Positions 16,884 to 26,590 of a stretch of 64,000 bases of DNA are shown in pieces. Position numbers and translations under genes: made by a program. The notes under the pieces were generated by a model that was given only the letters and a program-made list of their open reading frames with translations, was not told the DNA's origin and searched no databases. This DNA is from Verrucomicrobiota bacterium (GTDB taxonomy: Bacteria > Verrucomicrobiota > Verrucomicrobiia > Verrucomicrobiales > Verrucomicrobiaceae): the NCBI GenBank assembly GCA_025360015.1, contig JANYCZ010000036.1, positions 124,001-188,000 on the forward strand. The letters are read 5' to 3'. The first letter of the stretch is position 1. Each line of letters begins with the position of its first letter.

Positions 16884-17753
16884 TCAGTGACTCGGCGTGT
16901 AAAATTTGTAGGGTTGCGAAAAGCCTTCCACGGGGCATTCGCACACGAGGCGGACTTCCTTGTCTGCCTCCATGCGTTTCACGGCGGCTTCGGTGAAAAG
17001 AGTGTTTTGTTTTTGCGTGGCGGCTACTTTTTCGACGCGGAAGACGAAGTTGACCTCGGGGCCGTGGAGATTGAGCTCGTTCATCGTTGGGACGGTGCCG
17101 AGCATGGCGGAGCCGAAATGAAGGACGACGCGGAAGGGCGGATTGGCCGCGAGCTGGGCCTCATACAGCTTGGCGACGGACTGGCGCACCTGGATGGCGC
17201 TGTCTGCGGTGTCGTCCCAGTAGCAGAAGAAACCATCGCCAAGATACTTTGACATGTGGCCGCCGCATTCGTCGATGATCTGACGGCAGTTCTTGAACCA
17301 GTGGCCGGTCATGCGTGGGAACTGCGCACCCTCAAGCGTCTGTGAGAGCTTGGTGGAGCCTATGATGTCCGCCACCATGAGCCAGCACTGCGCCTGACGG
17401 ATGTGGATCATGGTCGAAGCCATGACGTGCTGGCCGGCAGGGTGCATGGCGCTGAGAATCTCGGTGGCAAATTCCAGTTCGTTGCTGGCGATGCGGATGA
17501 TGTCGCCATTGTGCAGGCACACGGACTGCGAGATGCGGCGGCCGTTCACATAGGTGCCGTTTGCGCTGCCGAGATCGACCAGCCAGAATTCGAACTCGCC
17601 CTGAGCCTGGATGATGGCGTGACGGCGGGAGACTTCGCTGTCGGCGATGGGGATGGAGTTGTCCGGCGCGCGGCCGATGGAGCAGGTGCCGGCCATCTCA
17701 TGGCGCTCACCGTTGGGAAGACGCAGCCAGGACTGGAGGAGGTTGTTGCTCAT
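16884..17753 (-). CDS. FHA domain / class III nucleotide cyclase fusion
   Basis: 289 residues, no membrane segment. Residues about 10-100 are an FHA domain: GRAPDNSIPIADSEVSRRHA and SANGTYVNGRRI hold the phosphothreonine-binding GR, S, RH and NG residues. Residues about 120-285 are a class III adenylate/guanylate cyclase homology domain: ADIIGSTKLSQ has the first metal Asp and KYLGDGFFCYWDD the second, with the preceding Lys that selects the base. It would make a cyclic nucleotide in response to, or recruited by, a phosphorylated protein. It is convergent with the MFS gene. Confidence 0.88.
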   Translation of the reverse strand: MSNNLLQSWLRLPNGERHEMAGTCSIGRAPDNSIPIADSEVSRRHAIIQAQGEFEFWLVDLGSANGTYVNGRRISQSVCLHNGDIIRIASNELEFATEILSAMHPAGQHVMASTMIHIRQAQCWLMVADIIGSTKLSQTLEGAQFPRMTGHWFKNCRQIIDECGGHMSKYLGDGFFCYWDDTADSAIQVRQSVAKLYEAQLAANPPFRVVLHFGSAMLGTVPTMNELNLHGPEVNFVFRVEKVAATQKQNTLFTEAAVKRMEADKEVRLVCECPVEGFSQPYKFYTPSH

Positions 17754-17889
17754 GCCGTGTATTAACGTGCATTGTGACAAAGGATGTCATGCAAGCCAAG
17801 AACCTTGCGTGAAAATCGCAAGTTGTCATTTGGAAGGAGGTTTGAGAGGATACCGATATGTTCGAAGGAGTTTCCCCGAGTTCCATGCG

Positions 17890-18141
17890 GTGTTCAACGA
17901 GATCGAAGCTGGTCTGTGGTTTGCCATCGCTCTGTCGCTGGCCATCTGGCTGCGGATGAAACGACCTTGGCGCTGGCTGCTGCCGCTGTCTTTTGCTGTG
18001 TTTGGTGCTTCCGACGTCATCGAGGCGCAGACGGGCGCATGGTGGGATCCTTGGTGGCTGCTGGTGATGAAAGCCGCCTGTGTGCTGGTGTTTCTGCTGG
18101 CATTTCGGGAACGGCGGCGGCAGGAGAAGAAGCATGGCTGA
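17890..18141 (+). CDS. Small membrane protein of unknown function
   Basis: About 83 residues from GTG 17890; an earlier TTG at 17842 is possible but lies one base after a GGAGG. Two membrane helices (GLWFAIALSLAIWLRM and WWLLVMKAACVLVFLLAF) flank a short polar loop. The start is uncertain because no well-spaced ribosome binding site is visible. The stop overlaps the Nudix start by 8 bases (ATGGCTGA), so the two are translationally linked. Function unknown. Confidence 0.6.
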   Translation: MFNEIEAGLWFAIALSLAIWLRMKRPWRWLLPLSFAVFGASDVIEAQTGAWWDPWWLLVMKAACVLVFLLAFRERRRQEKKHG

Positions 18142-18661
18142 ATCTCCCTTCAAATTTTGCAGCAACTGTGGCCAGGACGACTGGATCACCAAGAGTGACC
18201 GCGAATTTGTCTGCGAGGCCTGTGGTTTCAGGCATTTCATCTCGGTCATTCCCGCTGCCGTGGCGCTGATTTTCGATGCGCAGGACCGGGTGCTGATCAT
18301 CCGCCGTGCGCATGAGCCTGGCTTCGGATTGCTGGGCCTCCCCGGGGGCGTCATCGAACCCGAAGAAAGTGGTGAGATGGCGGCTGCGCGAGAAACGCGC
18401 GAAGAGGTGGGGATTGATCTGCCGGCGAGCGCCTTCAACTATTTCATGGCGTTCAACAACCGCTACCCGTTTCAAGGGTATGCCTGGCCCACGCTTGATT
18501 TGGTCTTTGTCGCGCGCGTGCCGGATTTTAGCAACGTGGTTATGCAGGCTGAGGAGGTGTCTGAGTTTATGATTTGCGCGCTGGATGAAGTGCCGCTGGA
18601 TGAGTTTGCGTTTGATGCCAATGCGGAGGCGGTCAGGCGATGGCGGGCGCAGGTGCCGTAG
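18134..18661 (+). CDS. Nudix hydrolase with N-terminal zinc ribbon
   Basis: 175 residues. The N-terminus has a zinc ribbon (CSNCG at about 9-13, CEAC about 28-31). The Nudix box runs GVIEPEESGEMAAARE then TREEVGI, which matches GX5EX7REUXEEXGU with threonine in the first hydrophobic position. It hydrolyses a nucleoside diphosphate linked to another group. Zinc-ribbon Nudix proteins include NADH pyrophosphatase relatives, but the length is shorter than NudC, so the substrate is open. The gene overlaps the small membrane protein upstream. Confidence 0.88.
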   Translation: MAESPFKFCSNCGQDDWITKSDREFVCEACGFRHFISVIPAAVALIFDAQDRVLIIRRAHEPGFGLLGLPGGVIEPEESGEMAAARETREEVGIDLPASAFNYFMAFNNRYPFQGYAWPTLDLVFVARVPDFSNVVMQAEEVSEFMICALDEVPLDEFAFDANAEAVRRWRAQVP

Positions 18662-18701
18662 GATTGCTTGCCAATTTGGCTTTTGAACTTAATTTCTCCA
18701 C

Positions 18702-19274
18702 ATGCTGCCTATCCTGTCGCAACCAGCCTTCCAACAGCGCGCATTGCCGCTGTCTGTCGCGGCATGGCATCAAATGATCGACAAAGGACTGGCTCCTGAA
18801 CGGGCGGAACTCATCCGTGGGGTGATCATCGAAAAAATGAGCAAATCCTTCCTGCACACCAAGTTGTCAGATGCGCTGATCGAGTTTTTAAGAGCTGCTG
18901 TGAGCGGCTCGTTCTGGATTCGCCAGGAAGCTCCTTTGACTCTCAATGATTCCGAGCCTGAACCGGACATCTCCATCGTGGATGGTCGTCGTAACGATTA
19001 TCACGCGCACCCTGTCACTGCACGCCTCGTCGTGGAAGTGTCTGTCAGCAGCCTGCTGGTGGATCGCGAGATGGCTTCTGTTTATGCAGAAGCAGACGTG
19101 GCGGAATACTGGATTGTCAATGCGGCGGAACGCTGCATCGAAGTGTATCGTGCTCCAGTCAACGGACGTTATCAAAGCCAGCAGCGTGTTGGTGAGGGCG
19201 AAGTGCTGGAGTGCGCCGCGCTCAGCGGAGTGAGCGTGAATGTAGCGGACCTTTTTGCTGGAATCGCTGCTTAG
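18702..19274 (+). CDS. Uma2 family (DUF820) putative endonuclease
   Basis: 190 residues with the restriction-endonuclease-like core of PF05685: ERAELIRGVIIEKMSKSFLH at the start, the acidic EPEPDISIVDG, then RLVVEVSVSS with the E-x-S that replaces the usual ExK, and YAEADVAEYWIVNAAE. The family is abundant in cyanobacteria, planctomycetes and verrucomicrobia; its biological role is not established. Located next to a toxin-antitoxin pair. Confidence 0.85.
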   Translation: MLPILSQPAFQQRALPLSVAAWHQMIDKGLAPERAELIRGVIIEKMSKSFLHTKLSDALIEFLRAAVSGSFWIRQEAPLTLNDSEPEPDISIVDGRRNDYHAHPVTARLVVEVSVSSLLVDREMASVYAEADVAEYWIVNAAERCIEVYRAPVNGRYQSQQRVGEGEVLECAALSGVSVNVADLFAGIAA

Positions 19275-19325
19275 CCCGCAGTCCTTGAGCTTGCCAGTTC
19301 CTTCATGGTTGATTATGCTCCTGCC

Positions 19326-19538
19326 ATGAGTTCCGTGATTGAAATCGAATCCGCAATCAGCAGCCTTCCAAAGAAGGATTTCTGGAAGCTGGCTGAATGG
19401 TTTGATCAGGAGAAAGCAAAAAGCTGGGATGAACAGATGCAGGGGGATGCGGAAGCGGGCCGTCTCGATTTTCTTTTTGAAGAAGCCAGTGCTTCAAGAG
19501 CAGCAGGCCATAACGAACCCTGGCCAGTGGAAGCATGA
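19326..19538 (+). CDS. Antitoxin-like protein of a type II pair
   Basis: 70 residues, acidic. It reads like small addiction-module antitoxins: IESAISSLPKKDFWKLAEWF, then WDEQMQGDAEAGRLDFLFEEA, a pattern seen in proteins encoded just before RelE-like toxins. I took ATG 19326; an in-frame start at 19305 adds seven residues. Its stop overlaps the toxin start by four bases (ATGA), the usual coupling in these pairs. Confidence 0.75.
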   Translation: MSSVIEIESAISSLPKKDFWKLAEWFDQEKAKSWDEQMQGDAEAGRLDFLFEEASASRAAGHNEPWPVEA

Positions 19539-19804
19539 AATCGACTGCGACGCCGCGGTTTTGGAAGCTTCTCGGGGCGCTGCCAAAGGAGATTCAAGAA
19601 CTGGCTGAGAAGAATTATCAGCTGTGGCGCTTCAATCCGCAGCACCCCTCACTCCATTTCAAGCGACTGGCCGGAGCAGGTCACCGCTTTTCCGTCCGCG
19701 TTGGTGAGCACTATCGGGCGATTGGCTGGAAACTCGATGATGGTGGCGTCGAGTGGGTCTGGATAGGCACGCATGCGGAGTATGACCAGATGCTGAAGCG
19801 ATGA
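19535..19804 (+). CDS. RelE/ParE-superfamily toxin
   Basis: 89 residues, basic. LPKEIQELAEKNYQLW, HPSLHFKRLAG and the C-terminal VEWVWIGTHAEYDQML are typical of RelE-type toxins that cut mRNA on the ribosome; the SVRVGEHYRAIGW strand carries the conserved basic residue. It follows its antitoxin with a 4-base overlap. It ends 13 bases before the convergent ispG gene. Confidence 0.85.
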   Translation: MKSTATPRFWKLLGALPKEIQELAEKNYQLWRFNPQHPSLHFKRLAGAGHRFSVRVGEHYRAIGWKLDDGGVEWVWIGTHAEYDQMLKR

Positions 19805-19816
19805 GCCCCCAGCCCG

Positions 19817-21595
<1,779 letters not shown>

Positions 21596-21688
21596 GGTGT
21601 GGTGGCTGGCTAGAATGCCGGATTGCCGGCGCGACGCAAACGGGAAGCCGCATCGGCAAGTGGGCGTGACAAGTTTCTTACATGGTCC

Positions 21689-21716
21689 TTGCCGAATAAA
21701 AGCAGGCTGCTACAAT
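21689..21716 (+). promoter_or_regulatory. Promoter of the response regulator gene
   Basis: TTGCCG (21689-21694), 16-base spacer, TACAAT (21711-21716). The start codon follows at 21727, which would leave a leader of only a few bases. Confidence 0.45.
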
Positions 21717-21726
21717 TCGATTCAAT

Positions 21727-22149
21727 ATGGCAAATATTGTTGTTATCGAAGATCATCCGCCGGTGCTGAAGCTGCTTTCCACCCTGTGTCGGGCAGAGGG
21801 CCATGAAGTGATGGCTTTCGACAACGGTCGGGCTGGACTGGAAGCCATTAGAGAGATGGCTCCGGATGTGGCGCTGGTGGACCGCCGCCTTGGTGAGATG
21901 GACGGCCTCGACATGATCCGTGAGGCGCGTGAAGCTTCGCCAAAGACGCGCTTTGTGATGGTGTCCGCCTGCTCGGAAACGCGCGACATTGTGACGGCGG
22001 TGCGACGCGGCGTCTGCGACTATGTGACCAAACCCTTTGAGCCTGAAGAGATCAAAAGTGCGGTGAATCGTGCGCTCAGCGAGATTGCTGAGCCACTGCC
22101 GCAGCCGCGGCAGAAGCTCATCATTCTGTGTCCGAAGCGGGCGGCCTGA
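21727..22149 (+). CDS. Single-domain response regulator
   Basis: 140 residues, one receiver domain plus a short basic tail. The acidic pocket is E8 and D9, the phosphoacceptor D52 (ALVDRR), the switch Ser at 80 (VMVSAC) and Lys 102 (TKPF). No DNA-binding domain follows. It would relay phosphate to or from a histidine kinase that is not in the window, or act on a protein partner. The gene 70 bases downstream is an HtrA protease. Confidence 0.9.
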   Translation: MANIVVIEDHPPVLKLLSTLCRAEGHEVMAFDNGRAGLEAIREMAPDVALVDRRLGEMDGLDMIREAREASPKTRFVMVSACSETRDIVTAVRRGVCDYVTKPFEPEEIKSAVNRALSEIAEPLPQPRQKLIILCPKRAA

Positions 22150-22219
22150 GGGGCAGGTGAGGCAGGGCGCTCACAACTTTGAACTTTGAACTTCGCAGCC
22201 GTTGGCGCATTGGTACCGC

Positions 22220-23425
22220 ATGGAAAACCTCCGTCGTCTGCTTTTTGCCGTCTCCGTGTTCATCGTGGCCGCGCTGCTGTTTGCGTGGTGGCGTCACGGG
22301 CAGGAGGGCTATGGCGCGATCAATCTGCTGAAGGGGGAAAAGCCTGGGCCAGCATCGCTCACGCCACCGAACAAGCCGAAAATCGCGCTGGATGAGCTGC
22401 CTTTGCTAAGCCGGTTGAATGACGAGTTCGCCAAGATTTCCGCCGCGGTGCAGCCCTCGGTAGTCAGTGTCACGACCAAGAAGACCGTGCGCCAGGCGCA
22501 GAAGAACTGGAATCCGCTTGGCTCCGTCGGCTCTGATCAGGTTGTGCCCAGCCTTGGCTCTGGAGTGATCATCAGCAAAGAGGGGCATGTGGTCACCAAC
22601 TACCACGTCATCGAAGGCGTGCAGGCGGCGGACATCGAGCTCTCCACGAACGACAACAAAAAACATCTGACGCTCATTCTGGGATTCAACAAGGAGCGGG
22701 ACATCGCCCTGCTGAAAATCGACAGCCCGCGTCTCAACTTTCCCGCGCTGAATTTTGCCAACTCCGATGATGCCCAGGTGGGGCAGATCGTGCTCGCGGT
22801 GGGCAATCCCTTCGGACTCAGCGGCAGCGTCACGCAGGGCATCATCAGCGCACGCGACCGGCATCTCAGCGACAGTCAGTTTGACTACCTGCAAACGGAC
22901 ACGGTGATCAATCCCGGCAACTCCGGTGGCCCGCTGGTGAACATTCGCGGGGAGATCATCGGCATCAACGTGGCCATTTATCGGGGAGATGCGAACACCA
23001 CCAGCTGGCAGGGGGTGGGGCTGGCGGTGCCGTCCAACGAAGCGAAAATGGTGGTGGAAGACATACAGGCCAAGCTCAAGGAAAGTGCGAAGCAAACGTC
23101 AGGCGTGACCAGTTCAACTGGCAAGGGCTACCTCGGCCTCGAAGTCAGCAGTGAGCCGGTGGAGATTGATCCTGTCTGGGGCACTTCACGCCGCGGTGCG
23201 CTGGTGACGGACATTGGCGACAAATCACCTGCTTCCGAAGCCGATCTGCGCCAAGGGGATGTGGTGACGAAGTTTCAGGGCATGGCCTTCCGCTCCCCGG
23301 CAGACCTGCTGCAGATCATCCGCACCCAGCCACCCGGCAGTGAAGTCAAACTCGAGGTCATCCGCAACAACAAGATGGGCGACATCATTGCGCGGCTTGG
23401 GACGAGACCCGATGTGGCACAGTAG
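22220..23425 (+). CDS. HtrA/DegP-like serine protease with PDZ domain
   Basis: 401 residues. An N-terminal helix (FAVSVFIVAALLFAWW) anchors it in the membrane. The trypsin-like domain has the triad: His in TNYHVIEG, Asp in KERDIALLKI, Ser in NPGNSGGPL. One C-terminal PDZ domain follows (GALVTDIGDKSPASEADLRQ). Such proteases degrade or refold damaged envelope proteins. The single PDZ and membrane anchor resemble DegS, but the gene is not next to a sigma factor system. Confidence 0.92.
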   Translation: MENLRRLLFAVSVFIVAALLFAWWRHGQEGYGAINLLKGEKPGPASLTPPNKPKIALDELPLLSRLNDEFAKISAAVQPSVVSVTTKKTVRQAQKNWNPLGSVGSDQVVPSLGSGVIISKEGHVVTNYHVIEGVQAADIELSTNDNKKHLTLILGFNKERDIALLKIDSPRLNFPALNFANSDDAQVGQIVLAVGNPFGLSGSVTQGIISARDRHLSDSQFDYLQTDTVINPGNSGGPLVNIRGEIIGINVAIYRGDANTTSWQGVGLAVPSNEAKMVVEDIQAKLKESAKQTSGVTSSTGKGYLGLEVSSEPVEIDPVWGTSRRGALVTDIGDKSPASEADLRQGDVVTKFQGMAFRSPADLLQIIRTQPPGSEVKLEVIRNNKMGDIIARLGTRPDVAQ

Positions 23426-23442
23426 GAATGATGAACGGGGGA

Positions 23443-25797
23443 TTATGGCTGCTGTGGCTTCAGCACCCAAAGCTTGCCGTTGCGGCTGGTGACAATGCGG
23501 AGTTCATCGGGGTGAAATTGCAGGTCAAGGCTGCCACTGCTCCAAGTATCAAGCAGGGGGATGTTCTGTCGCTGGGCCTGCTGAACGAGTGAAGCGGGCA
23601 GCGTGGTCTCGACAGCGCGCGCATCACTGCCGCAGAGAATGATCTGCGGGCGGGTCTTGAGCAGGAACTCGGCGCTCGTGGAAAGATCCACCTCATGCTG
23701 GCTGCGGATGAGCACATCGCAGTGGAGATCTGCGGAGCTGGAGCAGAGGTTTTTTTCGGTGTGCCAGCCGGTGTCACTCAACCACAGCACGCGCCAGGGG
23801 CCAAGGTGAACCATCAGCACCATCGCACGATCATCTGCGCGGTCGTTTTGCACCCGCAGCGTCGGATACAGCACCTGCGCTTCGATCTTGAAACCTCTGG
23901 CATCTGATAGTGTGACTCGTTCCTCGACACTCAGTTTGTGCAGCGATGGTGGGTGGGGTTGATCCAGCAGGCGGCGCAGGGTGGAACGTGAGGAGTCATG
24001 CCGCCCCGGCTCCTGGGAGCTGCAAAACAGCTGTGGCGAATCAAACGTGGTGAGGACTTGTGAGAGTGCTCCGATGTGGTCGGCGTCGTTGTGGCTCAGG
24101 AACACGCCGGTGAGGGCGTCCACGCCGCTGGCATGGAGATACGGGCGCAGCACGCGGCGGAAGCTGTCGTCATCACCTGTGTCAAACAACCAGTGCGTTC
24201 TGCCAATGCGCAGATGATTTGCCGCGCCGCCATAGGGCAGCTCCAGCACGTGCCAGACGGCGGGAGCCTGGCTGAGAGAAGCGCTCGGCTGAAAATGAAA
24301 ATTTGCACCCGGCAGTCCCGCGAACCACACCGCGCTGGCGATCATTGCCTTCGCGAGGGCCCAGTTGACGTTGTTGAACATGATCTGCGGGCCGGTCAAA
24401 TGCAGCGCCGCTGCGCAGAGGCTCAGGCAGGTGGCACCGAGGCATAGGGACGAGAGGGGTACGAGCACGCAGTTGGCGATCACCGCCACCGGCGTGACCG
24501 ATTGAAAATGGCCGAGGATGAATGGCAAGCTGCCGATCCATGCGGCAAAGGATACGCTCAAAGTGGTGGCGAGCCACAGCCGGCCTTTGCTCCAAGCGCG
24601 CTGCGACCCGCTGGCGAGCTGAGGTGGCAGAAAGGGATCGAGCCGGGTGAACGGCAGCAGCCGTTTCAGCAGAGGCGCGGAGCCAATGGTGCTGAGCCAC
24701 AGCACCCCGAAGGACAACTGAAACCCCGGCATGAAGAGCTGGTGAGAGTCCGTGGCCAGCAGCAGCAGAGCTGCGGCACCGAGGCTGTTTTGCAGGGACG
24801 ATTCGCGGTCCATCAGCGTGGCGCTCAGGTAGATCGCCACCATGAATGCCGCCCGTGCCGCCGAAGGCCGCCAGCCGGTGACGAATGCGTAAGCGAACAC
24901 GACAAAGATCACGACCCACAGCGAAAAACTGCGCGGTGTCCCGAGCTGCCGCAGCAGCGCAAGTACGATGGCTCCCAGCAGCGCCACATGCAGTCCACTG
25001 ACGGCAAAGACGTGCAGTGTGCCGCTGTTGCGAAACGCATCTTCGATTTCATCGTCCGCCTCCGCGGAAACTCCCAGCGCCATGGCGCGGAGCACGGCGA
25101 CGGTTTGAGGATCTTCTTCGAGATCCTGAGTGAGCTCCCTGCTGATCCATTGCCTGCAATCTTCCGCTGCCTCCAGAAAGGTGCACCACCAGGCTTCATT
25201 ATTGTCCCTGAGACGCTGCATGTGGTCGATGTCAAAACGGGCCACACGACCCATGCGCAGTGAATACTCCTGCGCGTCGAAAGTGCCGGGATTTGATGCG
25301 GTGCGCGGCAGGTAAATGCTGCCGTGGAGCTCAAAGACACCCGCACCGGGGAAGCGTACGCCTTTGGGCAGTCGCACCAGCAGCGTGGCTTCTCGTGCCA
25401 TCACGACTCCCGCCGCCGGAATTTCGATGTTCTGTGTGGTGCAAAGCGCATGGGTGCGCCCGTCTGTTGTGTTGTCGAACTCAGGAAGCAGGCTGCCGCG
25501 AATCACTGCTGGCACCGGCCGGCCCTGCTGCTGCAAGGCAAGGCGCAGGGGATGGCGGAAAGTTTCGTCGGTGCGAACTGTGTGGATGAAAGCAAAGACC
25601 AGCGTGACGCCTGGAATCAGCAGCCATGAGCGTCCGCTGAACAAGGCTGCGCACAGCAGCGCCGCGGTGAGCATGAGGAACCACCCGGCATGCGCGGGGA
25701 GCCAGCCGATTTCAGCAGCGAGGATGCCGCACACAGCCACAAGCGCCAAGGCCATCAGCGGGTTGGCCCGCGTCCAAAGCTGGAGTTTAGCGAGCAT
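23443..25797 (-). CDS. comEC: ComEC/Rec2-type DNA uptake channel
   Basis: 784 residues. An N-terminal membrane region with the DUF4131 part, a central competence domain (SGTLHVFAVSGLHVALLGAI is its hallmark), several helices, and a C-terminal metallo-beta-lactamase domain with VFLSHNDADHIGAL. ComEC carries single-stranded DNA across the inner membrane in natural transformation. In the C-terminal domain the usual HxHxDH reads HNDADH, so one metal ligand is changed. No other competence gene is in the window. Confidence 0.9.
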   Translation of the reverse strand: MLAKLQLWTRANPLMALALVAVCGILAAEIGWLPAHAGWFLMLTAALLCAALFSGRSWLLIPGVTLVFAFIHTVRTDETFRHPLRLALQQQGRPVPAVIRGSLLPEFDNTTDGRTHALCTTQNIEIPAAGVVMAREATLLVRLPKGVRFPGAGVFELHGSIYLPRTASNPGTFDAQEYSLRMGRVARFDIDHMQRLRDNNEAWWCTFLEAAEDCRQWISRELTQDLEEDPQTVAVLRAMALGVSAEADDEIEDAFRNSGTLHVFAVSGLHVALLGAIVLALLRQLGTPRSFSLWVVIFVVFAYAFVTGWRPSAARAAFMVAIYLSATLMDRESSLQNSLGAAALLLLATDSHQLFMPGFQLSFGVLWLSTIGSAPLLKRLLPFTRLDPFLPPQLASGSQRAWSKGRLWLATTLSVSFAAWIGSLPFILGHFQSVTPVAVIANCVLVPLSSLCLGATCLSLCAAALHLTGPQIMFNNVNWALAKAMIASAVWFAGLPGANFHFQPSASLSQAPAVWHVLELPYGGAANHLRIGRTHWLFDTGDDDSFRRVLRPYLHASGVDALTGVFLSHNDADHIGALSQVLTTFDSPQLFCSSQEPGRHDSSRSTLRRLLDQPHPPSLHKLSVEERVTLSDARGFKIEAQVLYPTLRVQNDRADDRAMVLMVHLGPWRVLWLSDTGWHTEKNLCSSSADLHCDVLIRSQHEVDLSTSAEFLLKTRPQIILCGSDARAVETTLPASLVQQAQRQNIPLLDTWSSGSLDLQFHPDELRIVTSRNGKLWVLKPQQP

Positions 25798-25818
25798 CGG
25801 GCGTCGGCACGTGAAGGA

Positions 25819-26469
25819 TCACACCTTCGCCGTGCCGGAGGATCCCGCCTTGGCGCGCTGCTCCATCAGCAGCTTGTACTGCATCTGTTCGATTTCACTC
25901 ATCCGATGGTGTGCATTCGCGCTGTGGCGCGTGTGGGGGAAATTTCCAATGATCTGCTCCAGCATGTCACGGGCTGTTTCGAAATCATGCCGGTGCGTCA
26001 GATGCACGTCAGCGATGCGGAACATGATGAAGGCGGCATCATCCACGGGCCAGTCCTTGCTCTGCAGGTGTTCTTCGAGCGCTTTCAACGCGGCCTGCGG
26101 ATCGTGCAGACGTTCGGCATGCACCTTGGCGATTTCAGCCACAGGGAAGGGATCGTCCGGCTTGTCCTCCAGCATTTTTTCATAGTGCTCGATCGCTCCC
26201 TTATAGTCACCCTGGGCAATGCGGGCCGCCGCTTTGGTCATGTGGTCCTGCTCCACCTTTTCACCGGAGGAGAACACGGCCTCTCCCATCATATCGCCAA
26301 ACCATGGGATGATAAATTTCACGGCCAGGAGCCCTGCCGTCAGGCCCATCACAATCGTAAAGACAAACTTCATGCCGTCTCCGGCGTCTTTTACGAAGTC
26401 CCAAAGCAAGGCGATGACCAGAAGTGCGAGCGTGACGACACAGATGCGGATGACAAGTGCAGTGTTCAT
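25819..26469 (-). CDS. Membrane-anchored TPR protein
   Basis: 216 residues. Two N-terminal helices (ALVIRICVVTLALLVIALLW and FVFTIVMGLTAGLLAVKFII) precede tetratricopeptide-like units (ARIAQGDYKGAIEHYEKMLE, then AAFIMFRIADVHLTHRHDFE). Probably an inner-membrane protein with a cytoplasmic or periplasmic protein-binding part. It lies 21 bases before comEC and is likely co-transcribed. No specific function can be named. Confidence 0.75.
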   Translation of the reverse strand: MNTALVIRICVVTLALLVIALLWDFVKDAGDGMKFVFTIVMGLTAGLLAVKFIIPWFGDMMGEAVFSSGEKVEQDHMTKAAARIAQGDYKGAIEHYEKMLEDKPDDPFPVAEIAKVHAERLHDPQAALKALEEHLQSKDWPVDDAAFIMFRIADVHLTHRHDFETARDMLEQIIGNFPHTRHSANAHHRMSEIEQMQYKLLMEQRAKAGSSGTAKV

Positions 26470-26541
26470 TATTCGGGAATGTTCAGGTGAGGCTATCAAA
26501 ACGCCTGTCCGCCGCCAAGCACGAAATTGACAGGTATCCTG

Positions 26542-26590
26542 TCAGCCGCCTCCCAAGGCCCGATAGAGACTGGCCTGGTAGCAGGCTATG
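26542..26590 (-). pseudogene. Possible tail remnant of an RND efflux outer-membrane factor (NodT/TolC type)
   Basis: Overlapping and beyond the stop of the PQQ-type propeller gene, the minus strand reads CYQASLYRALGGG and stop. This is the usual C-terminal ending of NodT/OprM-type outer-membrane efflux proteins (an ALYxALGGGW-like tail). The reading frame differs from the propeller gene. About 15 codons remain, too few to be certain. Confidence 0.3.
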
